From positions 10,219,754-10,283,753 of the forward strand of contig OX336343.1 of NCBI GenBank assembly GCA_946902875.1: 64,000 nucleotides of DNA. Direction: 5' to 3'. Under the pieces are notes generated by a model. That model worked only from the letters and a program-made list of their open reading frames with translations, was not told where the DNA came from and made no database searches. The stretch is from Nematopogon swammerdamellus (Eukaryota; Arthropoda; Insecta; Lepidoptera; Adelidae). The position numbers and the translations under genes are program-made. Numbering within the stretch: the stretch's first letter is position 1; each line of letters starts with the position of its first letter. Positions 10,301 to 20,499 of this stretch are shown one piece after another.

Positions 10301-13300
10301 TTTGGCATCTATGTATAAAATTTAAAAAAAAACAATTTTTCTACTCAAGATGCTTACTACCTATTTTATTTTTTTCTTTCTGCGTGTTCTATCTGCAAGC
10401 AGCCACCATAGTGGCCTTTATCAGATGTCTGGTATGTTTTATGTCCGAGGGATGCTGCACACTCATTAGCATGCAACATCATAATCATTTCATCACTTTA
10501 TGTAGAGTGCCCGGCACGTAACTTGGCCGCTGTGCGAGCGGGACAGCGTTATACCAACGATCGCATGCGTATAACGTCGTCCCTTTCGCACAGAGGCCAA
10601 GTTACGTGCCGCGCGGTATAGCAATGATTGGTTTTATGCGTTTCAACCGCGAAACCTGATTTGCAGTTTCCAACAAATCCAATGCCAGGCAGTTGACATG
10701 ACTCTGGAGACGACTTTTATATGATAGTGCTCTTTTCTCTATTTCCTCTTTGATGGTCGGCACCTCAAGGTACTCGTGAATCTCCTCGTTCCTGGCGAAC
10801 CAAGGTGCACTGCTGATACACCGCCAGGACTTTATTCTGGAACCGTATCAGAATTTCCACATTGGATGTACTAGCAACCTACTACTACCACCTATGTTTC
10901 TATAAATTTTAATATTAAGTTAATTCATTATAATTATTTTTTTACAACTCTATTTTGAAAAGTCGATACAATAAAATATTTACCCTACGTCACTGATATT
11001 ACATAACCCTAGTCGAGACTGGGTTATATGTATATATGTATAATTTACTGAATTTGTAGCTTAGGATAGAATTCAAATTCAAAAAAACTTTTTAATTGGC
11101 TTTACTGTTTTTAAATATGTTTATTGTAACTATTCAGTACTATAGGTAGCTGTTAAGTTTCCAAATAAATAAAGAAAATAAATAAATAATATCTGGATTA
11201 TAATAAGAGGTCAATTTGAGATGATCATTTGAATGCGTTAGTATGAGAAGAAGCAGTAATGCAGAGTATTCACATAAAGACCCTTCACAGTTATTTTACC
11301 TCTAGCCATCAAGTTGGCAAACCTGAGCTCTGTGCTGCCATAATTGGTTCGTACAATTTCCCTGTACGAAATAGTTGAAAATATTTTTAGAGTAGAATAG
11401 AATAGAAACTCTTTATTGCACACAAATTAAAAGAAGAACAGTGCACAACAAGAAACAAGAAATGCAGGAGTGTGCAGAGGTGGACTTATCATTATAAGTG
11501 AGTTCTTCCAGTCAACCTTTGGGTGATGAGGAATAAAATACAGAGAAAGAAGTATGGGTAGTGCGAAAGGGAGGAGGAATACGTCTTTTATTTTTATGAA
11601 TATATCTACATGTAACATACATATCTACTTATACAATACATAAAATACAAACAGCATATGATGGATGACAGCATAAAATACAAATAACATACACATGTAT
11701 AGAACATAGATACTACATACAAATAATACATACTCTACTATATTAATCTACAAGTAATACAAAATAGACAAAATTGATTGAGGTAGTATCAATTTATTCA
11801 TAACATTAGTTCTAATGATTACGCACAGTTCTTCTGTAGCATACACATTTGTATATTAGGCAGCTCAAAGACTGCTAGACACAGGAATCCTGGCTCTCGA
11901 TAGTACAACAGGTACTTATACATAATTTCCACTACCACGGGTAAAATATTAATAGCAAGTAACCCTTTTTAGGACCGTAGTACTAGTGACAGCAAGTTGT
12001 GCCAACCTAGCGGACATGTGTGTCAGAGGTAAAATAACTGTGAACGATCTGTATATATAAGGTGTTTCGTTAGTCATGTCATTAACTTCGGGAGGGTTAC
12101 ATACACACTCAAATAAACACGTTACGCAAAAAAAATATTATATGTTTATAGTATTACTTTTCGAGAAATTTAACAAAACATGTTTGCTACCTAAACATTA
12201 ACCTGTTTGTAACAGTAGGTAACTTGCATTGTACGGGGTCATTGACCGTACTATGTTCAAACGCAGAACAGCTGTTTGTTGTAAGTAAGTCACAAGGTCA
12301 CTATGATTGGTTTTTACAGCTACTTATTTGATTTTATTTTTTTGTTAGGAGAAAAAAATGCTCAAACATATGTTTTTTTCTTACGTAAAGTGTGTATTTT
12401 AGTGTGTATGTAACCCTCCCGAAATTAATTATATGACTAACGAAACACCTTATATAAGTTACGCTTGATAGTTGGTTATATATAAAGGGAGTACCTACCA
12501 GTGGCGGCTGGCCCTTAAGTGCGTTCGTGCGCCGCACTACCACAAAACATAACGCCTTCACCCGAAAGAAAGAAATAAATTAAAATATTAAACATTCTCC
12601 ATGAAACCGATCGAAGTAAAAATATCAAACTGAATTCGATCCTATTTCCTAGACAACAAGGCACGATTTTGCTGTACGTAATACGTACTACATACTACGT
12701 ATAGCCGCCGAGCTCGCCGCGCCGAGTGCAGTACAAAACACCGCGAACGTTTACTATGAGAAAATGTCAAACGCCGCTGCCCCGCCGCGTGAAACAAAAC
12801 ACTATTCATACGATTATGTGTGGCCTTCTGCGTGTGACACACGACGGAAAAAGAAGGACAGTATATTGTGGATAGGCGCGCGTGCGACACGTCGCGACCG
12901 AGCCAGCCGACGATGAGCCGAAGTAAGCCGAGATCGTAAACCCGACCGAAGGCACGCGCGGGCGGGGGGGCGCGGGCGCGGCGGGGGCGATCCAAACTCT
13001 GGGTCGAAGTCACACACACACAAGCGCTAAGTACCTACACATACGCTGTAGCACGAACCGACAGGCGAGTCCATTTTTGGAATATGGGTGTTTCTTATAT
13101 TTATATAACAGATCGAGTTTGCAATTGAATAATTTGAATTATTCGAATATCGATTTGATACATATTCGAATGTTAATTTATAAAATATTCGAATGTTACG
13201 ACAAACATTAATGATACTGCATATTTCGCTATTTTAAAATGGAATCACCCAAAGACCTAGGCGTTGTTGGTCGCGCGATCATCCGATCGATCGCTCCCCG

Positions 13301-16300
13301 CGCCTCGCCGCGCCGCGCGCGCCGCGCCATCTCAGTTCGGGGCGAGACCCGTCTTCGTCGCGTCGTCGACCGATGATGGCCGCTCCGCGCCGCCGCGCCG
13401 CCACCGCTTAGATGAAATATTGTACGTAATATATCTTTGCCGCGCCGGGATGTTTTGCAAATCAGTTTTTTAGCAGTTTGAACGACTTTTCGTCAGTTAA
13501 CAGTACATTGTGAAGTTTTCTTCATTGCCCGGCGCGGCAAGGCTGGCCGACGGGCGCCGGCGCGCGCGCCGGCCACGCCTCGCGCGCGGAGGCGCTCCGG
13601 CGGCCGCGGCTCGGTGCTCGGTGGCCACTGCGCAGTGAAGTGTCGCTTTGGTTCTTCGAGCAATTAGGACTCTGGTTGTGTTTCTAGTGCGTTATAAAAA
13701 TGAGTGGATTCAGTGTTGACTATATTAAAAACAATAGAACTTTACATAAGAATAAACTAGAAATTAAATTGGCCGGACCTCCTAGACCAGTACTTAATAT
13801 AAAACAGGAGTGCAAATCAAAGAATAGACTATTCCAAAGAACATTTAAAAACGAATTGTACCTTAAAAAGAAGTGGTTGTGTGGGTGCGAGTGCCTTGAC
13901 GCATTTTTTTGTTTTCCGTGCCTTATTTTTGGCGGAGAGACGATTTGGACCGAAACTGGGGTGAGAGATTTGACGCATTTGGGGGAGAAAATTAAAAAGC
14001 ACGACTCTTCGCAACTTCACCTACAAAATTTTATGTCCTTATCGGTTTTGGGAACAGTCGACATAAGAGAACAGTTGGATTGTGCATATCGCGTTAATAT
14101 TCAAAAACACAATGAGCAAGTGGACAAAAACCGACATATTATGTCTCGCTTGATAGACTGCATAAAGTTCTGTGGTGCTTTCGAATTAGCTTTGCGCGGC
14201 CATGACGAAACGTCTGAGTCAAAAAATCCAGGAGTATTTCGTGGGCTCGTCGACTTAGTCGCGGAACTGGACATGGCTATGAAGGAGCACCTGGCACAGT
14301 CAACCGTTTTCAAAGGTACTTCCAAAACAATTCAAAATGACATTTTAGATTCAATGCTTGAAGTATATCACACAGAAATCCGAAAAAAGTTAAGTGCAGC
14401 TAATTACGTCGCCATTCAAGCTGACGAAACCACAGATGTGTCAACGATAATGCAGATGGCAGAGAGAAACCCGACGAATAGACTTACATTATAAATAGAA
14501 CAATATTAGACCTACCCAATCAAACTGTAGTGTGTGTGGTGTGTGTGTGTGACTGATTTCTTCATAATTTTCATAAATTCGCTGGCGTGTTCTCCAAAAC
14601 ACCATACCTAGATATTTCAATCTAAAAGTGAGTACTTATTTTTATATTATTATTAGTTTTATTACTTACATTTTAATAATTTTATCACTTTTATCCTTAC
14701 CTTATTTTGTCTTTCAACTATGTATCTGTTGAGTGAGAATACTTTTACATAATTTGGGCAATTAACTCAGACATGAAAATAAAATAAAAAATCACGTCTC
14801 GGTATCCATTAGATTCACGTTTGGGTTTAGTACTACGAGTAAGTTAGCGCACACTGTGCGCTAGGTACCTATGGGACTGGGTGTGCTGTGCGCACACCCA
14901 GTCCCATAGGTCACCAGCCGCCACTGGTACCTACGGTACCTACATTCACAGTTACACTTTTTGTATTGGACTGACAGATGTCATGTGTAACGTATGGTCC
15001 TGCTCTATATTTATAAGAATGGAAATAAATATCCTGAAAGGGTATGGTCATACATTACTTCATCATCAGGTACATTTTACCTTATTACTGGCATTTGGTC
15101 GGTGTGCACTCCACTGGCAGCTGACAGAAGATATGTGAATAAGCAAGTGTCACAGACATATATATATTTGTTTTACGTTTTATTGTCATATGTATTTGGT
15201 TTTCACTCACGTATTCTGGCACATCTAAGGAAGGTTATAGGATATATATTTCTGCGAAGCAATGCAGCTTGAACAGCTAGTATACAATAAAGAACGAGAT
15301 GATGCCCTGCTCGACTAAAATCTTTTGTTTGACTACCTAGGTAGTCTATCGAATCTACGTTCTATCTATACATATATTGGTGAAAATAGTGTAACTACAC
15401 AAGGGCAAATCTGCAATGTTGGTGTCATCGTGGGACAAAGTAGGAAGTCGCTAGTTACGGTATATTAATACAACTACACTTGACCTTCTAACTACGCTAC
15501 AAGGTATGCTGTTGAATAAACCTGCATTGTCGTGCGGTTGCTGCAGTTTTGTCTCGGTTTAACAGTCCATTTAACTGTGACATAATAAAAAATTTGTGCG
15601 TCAAAAATAAAGCGAATCTTGAGAAATATGTACCTAAGTATAGATGATTTAGCAATTTCCACTTTGAATTCTTTTTGCTATTTGATCTGCAACCGAAAAT
15701 GTATGTACAAATAATTTTGTGTCATAAGATAAAATTGTAAAATGAGTCATATTAATAATACCTACTTAATCAAATGTATTATTATAAAGAAATAAATGGC
15801 TGCATCAGGTAATTAAATTGTACACAATAGAGTGTACAGTAGAGTGTAGGGGGGGAGCAGGCATAATAAACCAATTTGACTTCGAAATAAAAAAATAAAT
15901 AAAATAACACCTGTAAGGATACTTGGAGAGCAGAATGTCGTGGAGCTCCACGAAGTCGCTGTACCTGCGGAAGACGGTGGTGCCGTGCCGCCGCGAGCTC
16001 ACCGCGTACTCCGAGTGCTTCAGTATCAGCCCCTCAATACATACAAATATACATATCTATAGCGCTCACAGAATACTAAACTGAGTTTGTTGGGAGTTCC
16101 ACAGTGTTATTCACTATGTACACACTATGTATAGATGACTTAATGAAAAAAAAAACATCTGTATTCCGAATTAAAATTTTCTTTATGACTTAGAAGACGC
16201 TGTGACAGGACGACAGACAGACAGACAACGGAGTCTCGCCATATATTTACTTTTGTACCATTTTGGTATGGAACATAATTTTTTTTTTTATGGAAACTGA

Positions 16301-16721
16301 CACGGTTGGATACATCACCTACAACATCCCTGATGTCAGCCTGTAACACCGGGTGAACTAGGTGCCATGTCAGTGCTTCCCTTCATTTCATGTCGGCTAC
16401 ACTGAACTGGATGGAAAACGCTAACTATTTACATAGCCGTTTCGACCGACGTTTCATTCAGTGCAGTGGTATCAACCCGGGTGGGACAAACCCTACCACC
16501 TAGTAACATTACAATATCATTAATTGATACTGATCCATCCATGTACATTTCACTCGAACTTGGCGAGATTGTTTTAAAGAAAGAAGATGATCGTCAAGGG
16601 CGCTCACCTTACGCTCAGGCACCAGCTCCACGGTGATATAATCAAAACGCTCCAACTGCTCAAACGTAACATCCTCAGAATCATCACCCAACAGGGCCTG
16701 GCTCGACGCTGCGTTCGACAT
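4122..16721 (-). CDS. SNX8: Sorting nexin 8-like (PX-BAR) gene, 7 exons
   Basis: Sorting nexin 8 (yeast Mvp1 relative) binds endosomal phosphoinositides through a PX domain and shapes membrane through a BAR domain in endosome-to-Golgi transport. Seven minus-strand exons join in phase: 16608-16721, 15911-16032, 9000-9225, 8460-8562, 5702-5831, 4710-4865 and 4122-4353. The predicted protein has about 360 residues. Residues 27-110 hold the PX domain, with RRYSDFVELHDILLSKYPYR followed by LPPKR, the usual lipid-binding layout. Exons 4-7 encode the helical BAR part; DLC and SLWSDL-like C-terminal blocks align with vertebrate SNX8 from memory of the family. The N-terminus is shorter than the human one. 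The linker between exons 6 and 7 is about 30 residues shorter, so a small exon could be missing. Intron 2 (6.7 kb) holds a hAT element. The exons are much richer in GC than the introns. Confidence 0.9.
4710..4865 (-). CDS. SNX8: SNX8 exon 6
   Basis: The exon is 156 nt with a GCTTCAG acceptor and a GTATCA donor. It encodes LAGRASDEERLHVETEGGQR and then LALDAVGAHRDLCTRL. The HRDLC block matches the family YKDLC motif. Confidence 0.85.
5089..5307 (+). repeat. Unclassified dispersed repeat, copy 1
   Basis: It lies in SNX8 intron 5 and is about 85 percent similar by eye to 6247-6493. Both copies start with ACATACATACATAC, pass through CCGACAATCGGGGTAAGCAG and end in a CCCTTTAGCACG segment. No protein similarity was recognised. 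Confidence 0.7.
5308..5583 (-). repeat. Dispersed repeat with SINE head-B-like segment
   Basis: The right part (5510-5583, read on the minus strand) contains GTCGTAAAAGGCGACTAAGG and a TAGCCCCACT segment. This is the same head that precedes the SINE body at 26681 and 51121. Here it occurs without that body, so the head also exists independently. Confidence 0.6.
5702..5831 (-). CDS. SNX8: SNX8 exon 5
   Basis: The exon is 130 nt and ends at a GTGAGT donor. It encodes ERSEVCELGAALAALS, an Ala/Pro-rich linker and WLRVRQALRRAA. It is strongly GC-rich. The acceptor (TGCAG at 5832-5836) has a poor pyrimidine tract but gives the only phase that fits. Confidence 0.82.
6247..6493 (+). repeat. Unclassified dispersed repeat, copy 2
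   Basis: This is the second copy of the repeat at 5089-5307, in SNX8 intron 4. It directly precedes the LINE fragment at 6570, so it could be part of the same insertion or an older neighbour. Confidence 0.65.
6570..6935 (+). mobile_element. LINE ORF2 C-terminal fragment (zinc-knuckle end)
   Basis: The frame 6438-6935 contains CRACLQADETPTHVLLECEEV, a C-x2-C-x9-H-x4-C knuckle typical of the C-terminus of non-LTR reverse transcriptases, and ends in LLEELGWLE. A related minus-strand fragment lies at 18435-18750 (EETPSHVLLQCEGV). RT and endonuclease parts are absent. Confidence 0.75.
7001..7880 (-). mobile_element. R2/R4-type LINE 3' part with restriction-like endonuclease
   Basis: The minus frame 7231-7880 encodes a zinc knuckle (CPSCKEFVGTAKHLLCGC) and then a PD-(D/E)XK-like endonuclease, with RPDILIFSK followed by VVLVELTVPWE. 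This order is that of site-specific LINEs with a restriction-like endonuclease. The frame ends in VASY and is followed by a 3' untranslated part (7001-7230) repeated at 63344-63590. The reverse transcriptase is missing. The 5' edge abuts a SINE fragment near 7880. Confidence 0.8.
7890..8105 (+). mobile_element. Family T SINE, 5'-truncated
   Basis: It matches the second half of the SINE at 2533-2906: a GTAAGATGGCCG segment, TTCTCCTCTAGTCCAGTATA, and the final CGGATTACATAATAAAAA tail. Its tRNA-like head is missing. Confidence 0.75.
8460..8562 (-). CDS. SNX8: SNX8 exon 4
   Basis: The exon is 103 nt with a TTTCTGCAG acceptor and a GTCAGT donor. It encodes ECVTEEMTNAFSSEQEQL and a helical LIQLGLARLAQLFAH segment. 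Similarity to SNX8 is moderate; the exact phase fit with exons 3 and 5 is the main support. Confidence 0.72.
8652..8956 (-). mobile_element. Family A SINE, head truncated
   Basis: This minus-strand SINE has its A-tail at 8652-8670 (T-run on plus) and the common body (TGTCAGTTTCCAT end, GGTGGTAGGGTTTAACCCGC). It stops within the tRNA/5S-like head just after the CGTGGTTCGGATTCCACG box. It is in SNX8 intron 3, directly next to exon 3. Confidence 0.8.
9000..9225 (-). CDS. SNX8: SNX8 exon 3 (PX end, BAR start)
   Basis: The exon is 226 nt with a GACAG acceptor and a GTACGT donor. The first base completes the split Arg codon; then AVCRLPPKR and FLERRRAALQRWLALTAAHP follow. The LPPKR and ERRR-AL-R blocks are hallmarks of the PX domain end. 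Confidence 0.9.
9490..9850 (+). repeat. Possible LINE-derived segment, unclassified
   Basis: A 98-codon open frame at 9499-9795 sits in unusually GC-rich DNA for an intron. Its Cys/Trp-containing product was not recognised. It may be part of an unnamed retroelement; the evidence is composition only. Confidence 0.3.
10512..10611. repeat. 100-bp hairpin element
   Basis: The arms CGGCACGTAACTTGGCC and GGCCAAGTTACGTGCCG are exact reverse complements at the two ends. The inner parts also pair imperfectly down to a CAACGATCGCATGC centre. It may be a very small MITE or a foldback transcript. It lies in SNX8 intron 2. Confidence 0.6.
11269..12050. repeat. Imperfect inverted-repeat-bounded segment
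   Basis: TTCACAGTTATTTTACCTCT at 11286-11305 recurs inverted near 12020-12040. The enclosed 0.7 kb is AT-rich and non-coding. It includes a segment (GAATAGAAACTCTTTATTGC) that resembles 42955-42980. Its class is unknown. Confidence 0.4.
12054..12457. mobile_element. MITE with ~57-bp terminal inverted repeats
   Basis: The left end (AAGGTGTTTCGTTAGTCAT, then GGGAGGGTTACATACACAC) is mirrored at 12401-12457. The 290 bp between are AT-rich without an ORF. It ends 41 bp before the hAT element. Confidence 0.7.
13700..14494 (+). CDS. hAT transposase N-terminal fragment (ZMYM1-like)
   Basis: The 264-codon frame has a TTF-type zinc-finger cluster at residues 61-74 (CGCECLDAFFCFPC) and FCGAFELALRGHDE, typical of the hAT/ZMYM1-like family. 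The first catalytic Asp region (QADETTDVS) is near residue 245. The frame ends about 10 residues later in unrelated sequence, so the remaining RNase-H-like catalytic residues and dimerisation domain (normally several hundred residues) are missing. It is predicted inactive as a transposase. The start at 13700 follows a TTTCTAG acceptor-like site. Confidence 0.85.
   Translation: MSGFSVDYIKNNRTLHKNKLEIKLAGPPRPVLNIKQECKSKNRLFQRTFKNELYLKKKWLCGCECLDAFFCFPCLIFGGETIWTETGVRDLTHLGEKIKKHDSSQLHLQNFMSLSVLGTVDIREQLDCAYRVNIQKHNEQVDKNRHIMSRLIDCIKFCGAFELALRGHDETSESKNPGVFRGLVDLVAELDMAMKEHLAQSTVFKGTSKTIQNDILDSMLEVYHTEIRKKLSAANYVAIQADETTDVSTIMQMAERNPTNRLTL
14867..14911. repeat. Perfect 20-bp subterminal hairpin in hAT element
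   Basis: ACCTATGGGACTGGGTGTGC (14867-14886) is exactly complementary to 14892-14911, with a 5-nt loop. It ends two bases before the right terminal repeat. An odd palindrome GCGCACACTGTGCGC lies just before it (14847-14861). Confidence 0.9.
15911..16032 (-). CDS. SNX8: SNX8 exon 2 (PX core)
   Basis: The exon is 122 nt with an AG acceptor at 16033-16034 and a GTGTTA donor. It encodes GLILKHSEYAVSSRRHGTT and then VFRRYSDFVELHDILL, the PX phosphoinositide-binding core. It ends with two bases of an Arg codon. Confidence 0.92.
16280..16506 (-). mobile_element. Family A SINE body fragment
   Basis: It has the T-run at 16280-16289 followed by the shared body, ending at the CCTACCACCTAGTAA motif, so the head is missing. 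It lies in SNX8 intron 1. Confidence 0.78.
16608..16721 (-). CDS. SNX8: SNX8 exon 1 (start)
   Basis: This exon has 38 codons from ATG at 16721 to a GTGAGC donor, ending in phase 0. It encodes MSNAASSQALLGD and then the VELVPERK motif that precedes the PX domain in SNX8. An acidic stretch (DDSEDVTFEQ) comes first. Confidence 0.88.
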
Positions 16722-17623
16722 TTTTCTAGATTATTATGGATTTGAGATTCAGTTGTCTGATGATCAGATCACGGTAGAGATTCTGTGATAATTCTTGAGA
16801 TTATGATTTACTTAGTGTTATCTGGAATAAAAAAAATCACATTAAGTAAGTGATTATGGCGGAAATAAGACTCAAACCGTGCTAACCGAGCACTGATGAT
16901 TGAAACACGAACCGTATGCAGATGTAATAGGTGCGAGATTCGTTCTATTCGTGCGGTGGCTGATACGTCGCGCTGACGATGAATGTTTGCGCGAAAATCA
17001 CACTATATATTAAATTTCACGTGTTGGAAAGATGGAAAACAATATTTTTTTCGCTACGATTGTAGGGAAAAATATTATCTATATTTCTATGAGGGTTTTG
17101 TATTAAAACAAGTGATGTTTCTCAAGATAATTTAACTTGAAAGTACAATTTTCGTACATTTCAATAAGCACGAATAAAGTACTGACACGGCACCTAGTTT
17201 CATCCGACATCGCGGGTGTAGAAGGTCATATAGGCAGCCAGGTCTGGTTGATTCCATAAAAACTGTACATTCAATCATGTACTTACTGAAATTAGAAAAC
17301 GGTCACAGGTGAGGCTTCTTATAGGTTCTTTCTCATCAAGTTAATAGAATGTGCGGATGTAACAATATAATTATCTTGTTATCAATTCTTAATACCTATG
17401 CTCACCTTCGTATGTTCGTCGTCACTACTCGATCACTTCTGAAGCATAAGGCCTTTATACTTCTTATGTTAGAATTATAAAAGTTTCATGCTCTTTTGAT
17501 TATTATTGTTAGGTACCTGCAATATTTCTGCAAAATTTAAACAAAAAATGTGAATTGAATTTGAATGTAAGATATTTCAGAAACTACTATAGGTGATAGT
17601 ATAAAGCAGCATATTATACTTAA
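16722..17623. other. Intergenic AT-rich DNA upstream of SNX8
   Basis: No exon, repeat copy or RNA gene was recognised. The SNX8 promoter should lie here, but no convincing TATA or initiator motif stands out. Confidence 0.5.
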
Positions 17624-18004
17624 GGGTACGTCCTGGGTGCAGCGTTGCGTGCAGCGTTTTGCGGAGCGGAGCGTGCAGCGGGCAATTCAAACATGCGCGC
17701 GCGCTACCTAGTGTCCTGAGTGCGCAGCGTTGTGAGCGGAGCTGGGAGCGGGCGCTCTAGCGGGCAGCGGAGCGTGCGCGTACAACTCAAACCAGTTTGT
17801 CTTTTCGAGCGTTCTATGGAGCGTTCAGTGCGGTCAAGTCAGCGTGCAACCATGTCGCTTCAAGATTTAAACGTAAAACGCTACCTTGCCCGCTGCACGC
17901 TTGCAGTGCACTGCGAGCACTGAGGCCAGCGAAAGAACGCAGCGTTGACCGCTGGAGCGGACGCGCACGCCCCGCCCGACGCTCCGCGCACCCAGGACGT
18001 ACAC
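17624..18004. mobile_element. Harbinger-like MITE with TAA target duplication
   Basis: The ends GGGTACGTCCTGGGTGC and GCGCACCCAGGACGTACAC are inverted (GTACGTCCTGGGTGC shared). TAA lies directly outside both (17621-17623 and 18005-18007). The 381-bp interior is GC-rich, with repeated GCAGCG/GCGGAGCG motifs. A three-base duplication rich in T/A fits the PIF/Harbinger class. Confidence 0.65.
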
Positions 18005-18434
18005 TAACACTACTGCACAGCCTATACAAGTAAGAGCTAGTTATTATTACAAAATAAGCAGACCAAATAACAGCTGTGTAAATCTGACACCACAATACCA
18101 ACATATTTTATCTACAGACCTAAAGGCCGGTTTACATTATCTGGCCAAGTTTACATTACCCGCCAAGTTGAGCATACACGGCCGTACCATCCTTTTCTCG
18201 ATCTTTTAGATTACCAGTTTAGTCATTAGAGGAGGGCATTAAGAGAGAGTACATTAGTAGAAACGAGTAAATCACTTTTAATGATTAGTACTACTCGCAT
18301 TAGTACGGTTCGGGTGTGGCTTGATATCTCGCTAATCACTGGTAAGCTTATTGTCTAGGCCGAGTTAACGATTCTACTCGACTTTCTACTAGAATCAAAT
18401 AGAACAGCTTTCTATTTTTGTTTCCAGTAACATA

Positions 18435-18750
18435 CCCCTCCGCCCCGCATCCCCCCGTGCGTCACTACCCTCTTCTTCTTCTTCTTCTTCTTCTTGATGG
18501 GCATTTTCCGCATTTAGGTCGCTCTTCTTGGACCCGTTGTGCGTATCACCCAGGCTGCTACTCCATCCAGCCCAGCTTCTTCCAGAAGTCCGCAGGCTGC
18601 CGACGTCCTTGCAGGCCTCTTGGAGTGTCCTCGGGTTTTTGAGGATGTTTGCCCGCTCATTTGCCACCCCCTCGCACTGTAGCAGCACGTGCGATGGCGT
18701 TTCTTCAGCCCCCATGCAACCCCTGCACAGGGGGCTGTCTCGTCACTACC
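18435..18750 (-). mobile_element. LINE C-terminal fragment with (GAA)n tail
   Basis: On the minus strand CMGAEETPSHVLLQCEGVAN forms half of a CCHC knuckle, followed by a frameshifted end and a GAA microsatellite (18474-18498). It is related to the plus-strand fragment at 6570-6935. Confidence 0.7.
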
Positions 18751-19862
18751 CTCGCTACTCGCTGTAGTGTAAACGGGCAGTTTGGTAACAACTTGAGCGG
18801 AGTGCATTAGCACGAGTCAGTAAACCTGGATACGAAATACGGCATCGTTTGTATGAGAACCGAGGTAGCCGCCAAAGGGGTGTGAAGTCTGAGGCGGGAG
18901 CGGCGCATGGAACGCCGTGATTGGCCGAGCGAGTAGGTAGCCACGTGACGCCAGTCTTCCATACGTTTGAACGGGATTCATACAATAAGTCGCTCATTGT
19001 GTCGATTCGCGATGAAAAGATGAAACGGATTTAACAATATTTAACCCTTCTTTACATCAAGGGAATAATATAACTTTCTCTTAAATGAACAAAGGCAACG
19101 CCCCTTTCACAATTTTGCGAATTTGCAGATTTTCGCATAAACACGATAATAGTTCTAAGTTCTGAGATACCTCGGATACTTTATTATAAATCTACATCAA
19201 ATTTCCAAAACAATGATATGTAAGACCTCGTACTTCGGTATTATCTTATTGGAGTATTTGTTATTGGAATTTTCCAAAATTAAAAAAATAATGTTAGAAA
19301 GTCGAAAAGTTTTGTAACCAAAAAAAAAATTATTATATTATTAACAACTATTTGCTAATTACTTAGCCAACGATATGACAAATTATATTGCAATATGACT
19401 TCGCGAAAAATTCGCGAAAATCTACCCTACCATAAAAAAATTATGAGTACCCACCTCGATATTTAATTTTTTTACGGTAAAATGAGGTTTTCCAGGCTTT
19501 GCCTTTTTTAACAAACTAACCAGCCATGCAGCTAGAGCCTTATGAAATGTACCATGCGTCTCTCTGTCAGTTTGACGGTGTGAATTCGTTATATAAGGGT
19601 TAATAAAATAACAAATGAAAGGCTGTGTAGTCTGTAATAGAAACATATATTTGAAACAGAACAATAATTTACTTAATTATTTATTTATAGATCGGTATCT
19701 ATATTAAAATTTTCATTTGGTAACTTTTGAACAATTGAATTAAATTTAAAAGCACAATTTACGACATTTACATTGTTACTGTTTACATTGTTGACATTTA
19801 CATTGTTATTGTTGAACTAAAGAACTAAAGAACTAACATGTGTCTCGAGAGATGGTCGCGCA

Positions 19863-20462
19863 ACAGATGGATAGATCTCACCGAGACCTAAAGTTTGAGT
19901 ACCAACACGATGGGTCTAGCACCAGTGGTTCTCGAGTTATGACCAAAACAAAAGTTCATGTGACAGATGGATAGATCTCACCGAGACCTGAAGTTTGAGT
20001 ACCAACACGATGGGTCTAGCACCAGTGGTTCTCGAGTTATGACCAAAACAAAAGTTCATGTGACAGATGGATAGATCTCACCGAGACCTGAAGTTTGAGT
20101 ACCAACACGATGGGTCTAGCACCAGTGGTTCTCGAGTTATGACCAAAACAATAGTTAATGTGACAGATGGATAGATCTCATCGAGACGTTCAGATTGAGT
20201 ACCAACACGATGGGTCTAAGTCCATTGGTTCTCGAGATATGACCAAAACAAATTATCACGTGATAGATGGGTAGATCTCATCGAGACGTTCAGTTTGAGT
20301 ACCAACACGATGGGTCTAAGTTCAGTGGTTCTCGAGATATGACCAAAACAAATTATCACGTGACAGATGGGTAGATCTCACCGAGACGTTCAGTTTGAGT
20401 ACCAACACGATGGGTCTAAGTCCAGTGGTTCTGTAGATATGACCAAAACTAATGATCACGTG
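19863..20462 (+). repeat. Six tandem units of exactly 100 bp
   Basis: Units start at 19863, 19963, 20063, 20163, 20263 and 20363, each beginning ACAGATGG/ATAGATGG. Each contains CCAACACGATGGGTCTA and TATGACCAAAAC. Units 1-3 are nearly identical; units 4-6 form a second, related subgroup with a CGTTCAG variant. No gaps alter the period. Confidence 0.95.
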
Positions 20463-20499
20463 ACAGATGATAATTCCGACCCCTCACTCGCATGATCGC

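Larger units (their letters stand above)
12499..14926 (+). mobile_element. hAT transposon, internally deleted, 8-bp TSD
   Basis: The terminal inverted repeats CAGTGGCGGCTGG (12499-12511) and CCAGCCGCCACTG (14914-14926) are exact. Both ends are flanked by the 8-bp duplication GTACCTAC (12491-12498 and 14927-14934), the hallmark of hAT insertion. The element is 2428 bp. Its 5' third is GC-rich (12690-13020 and 13260-13640), perhaps promoter or 5' UTR. It encodes only the N-terminal part of a transposase (13700-14494). It sits in SNX8 intron 2 on the opposite strand. Confidence 0.92.

Noticed and set aside
13264..13473. GC-rich 69-codon ORF upstream of the hAT transposase
   Set aside because: CpG-rich, Arg/Ala translation without domains; more likely promoter or 5' UTR of the element.
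19863..20462. CRISPR array
   Set aside because: The whole 100-bp unit is conserved, with no short repeat plus variable spacer pattern, and the genome is eukaryotic.
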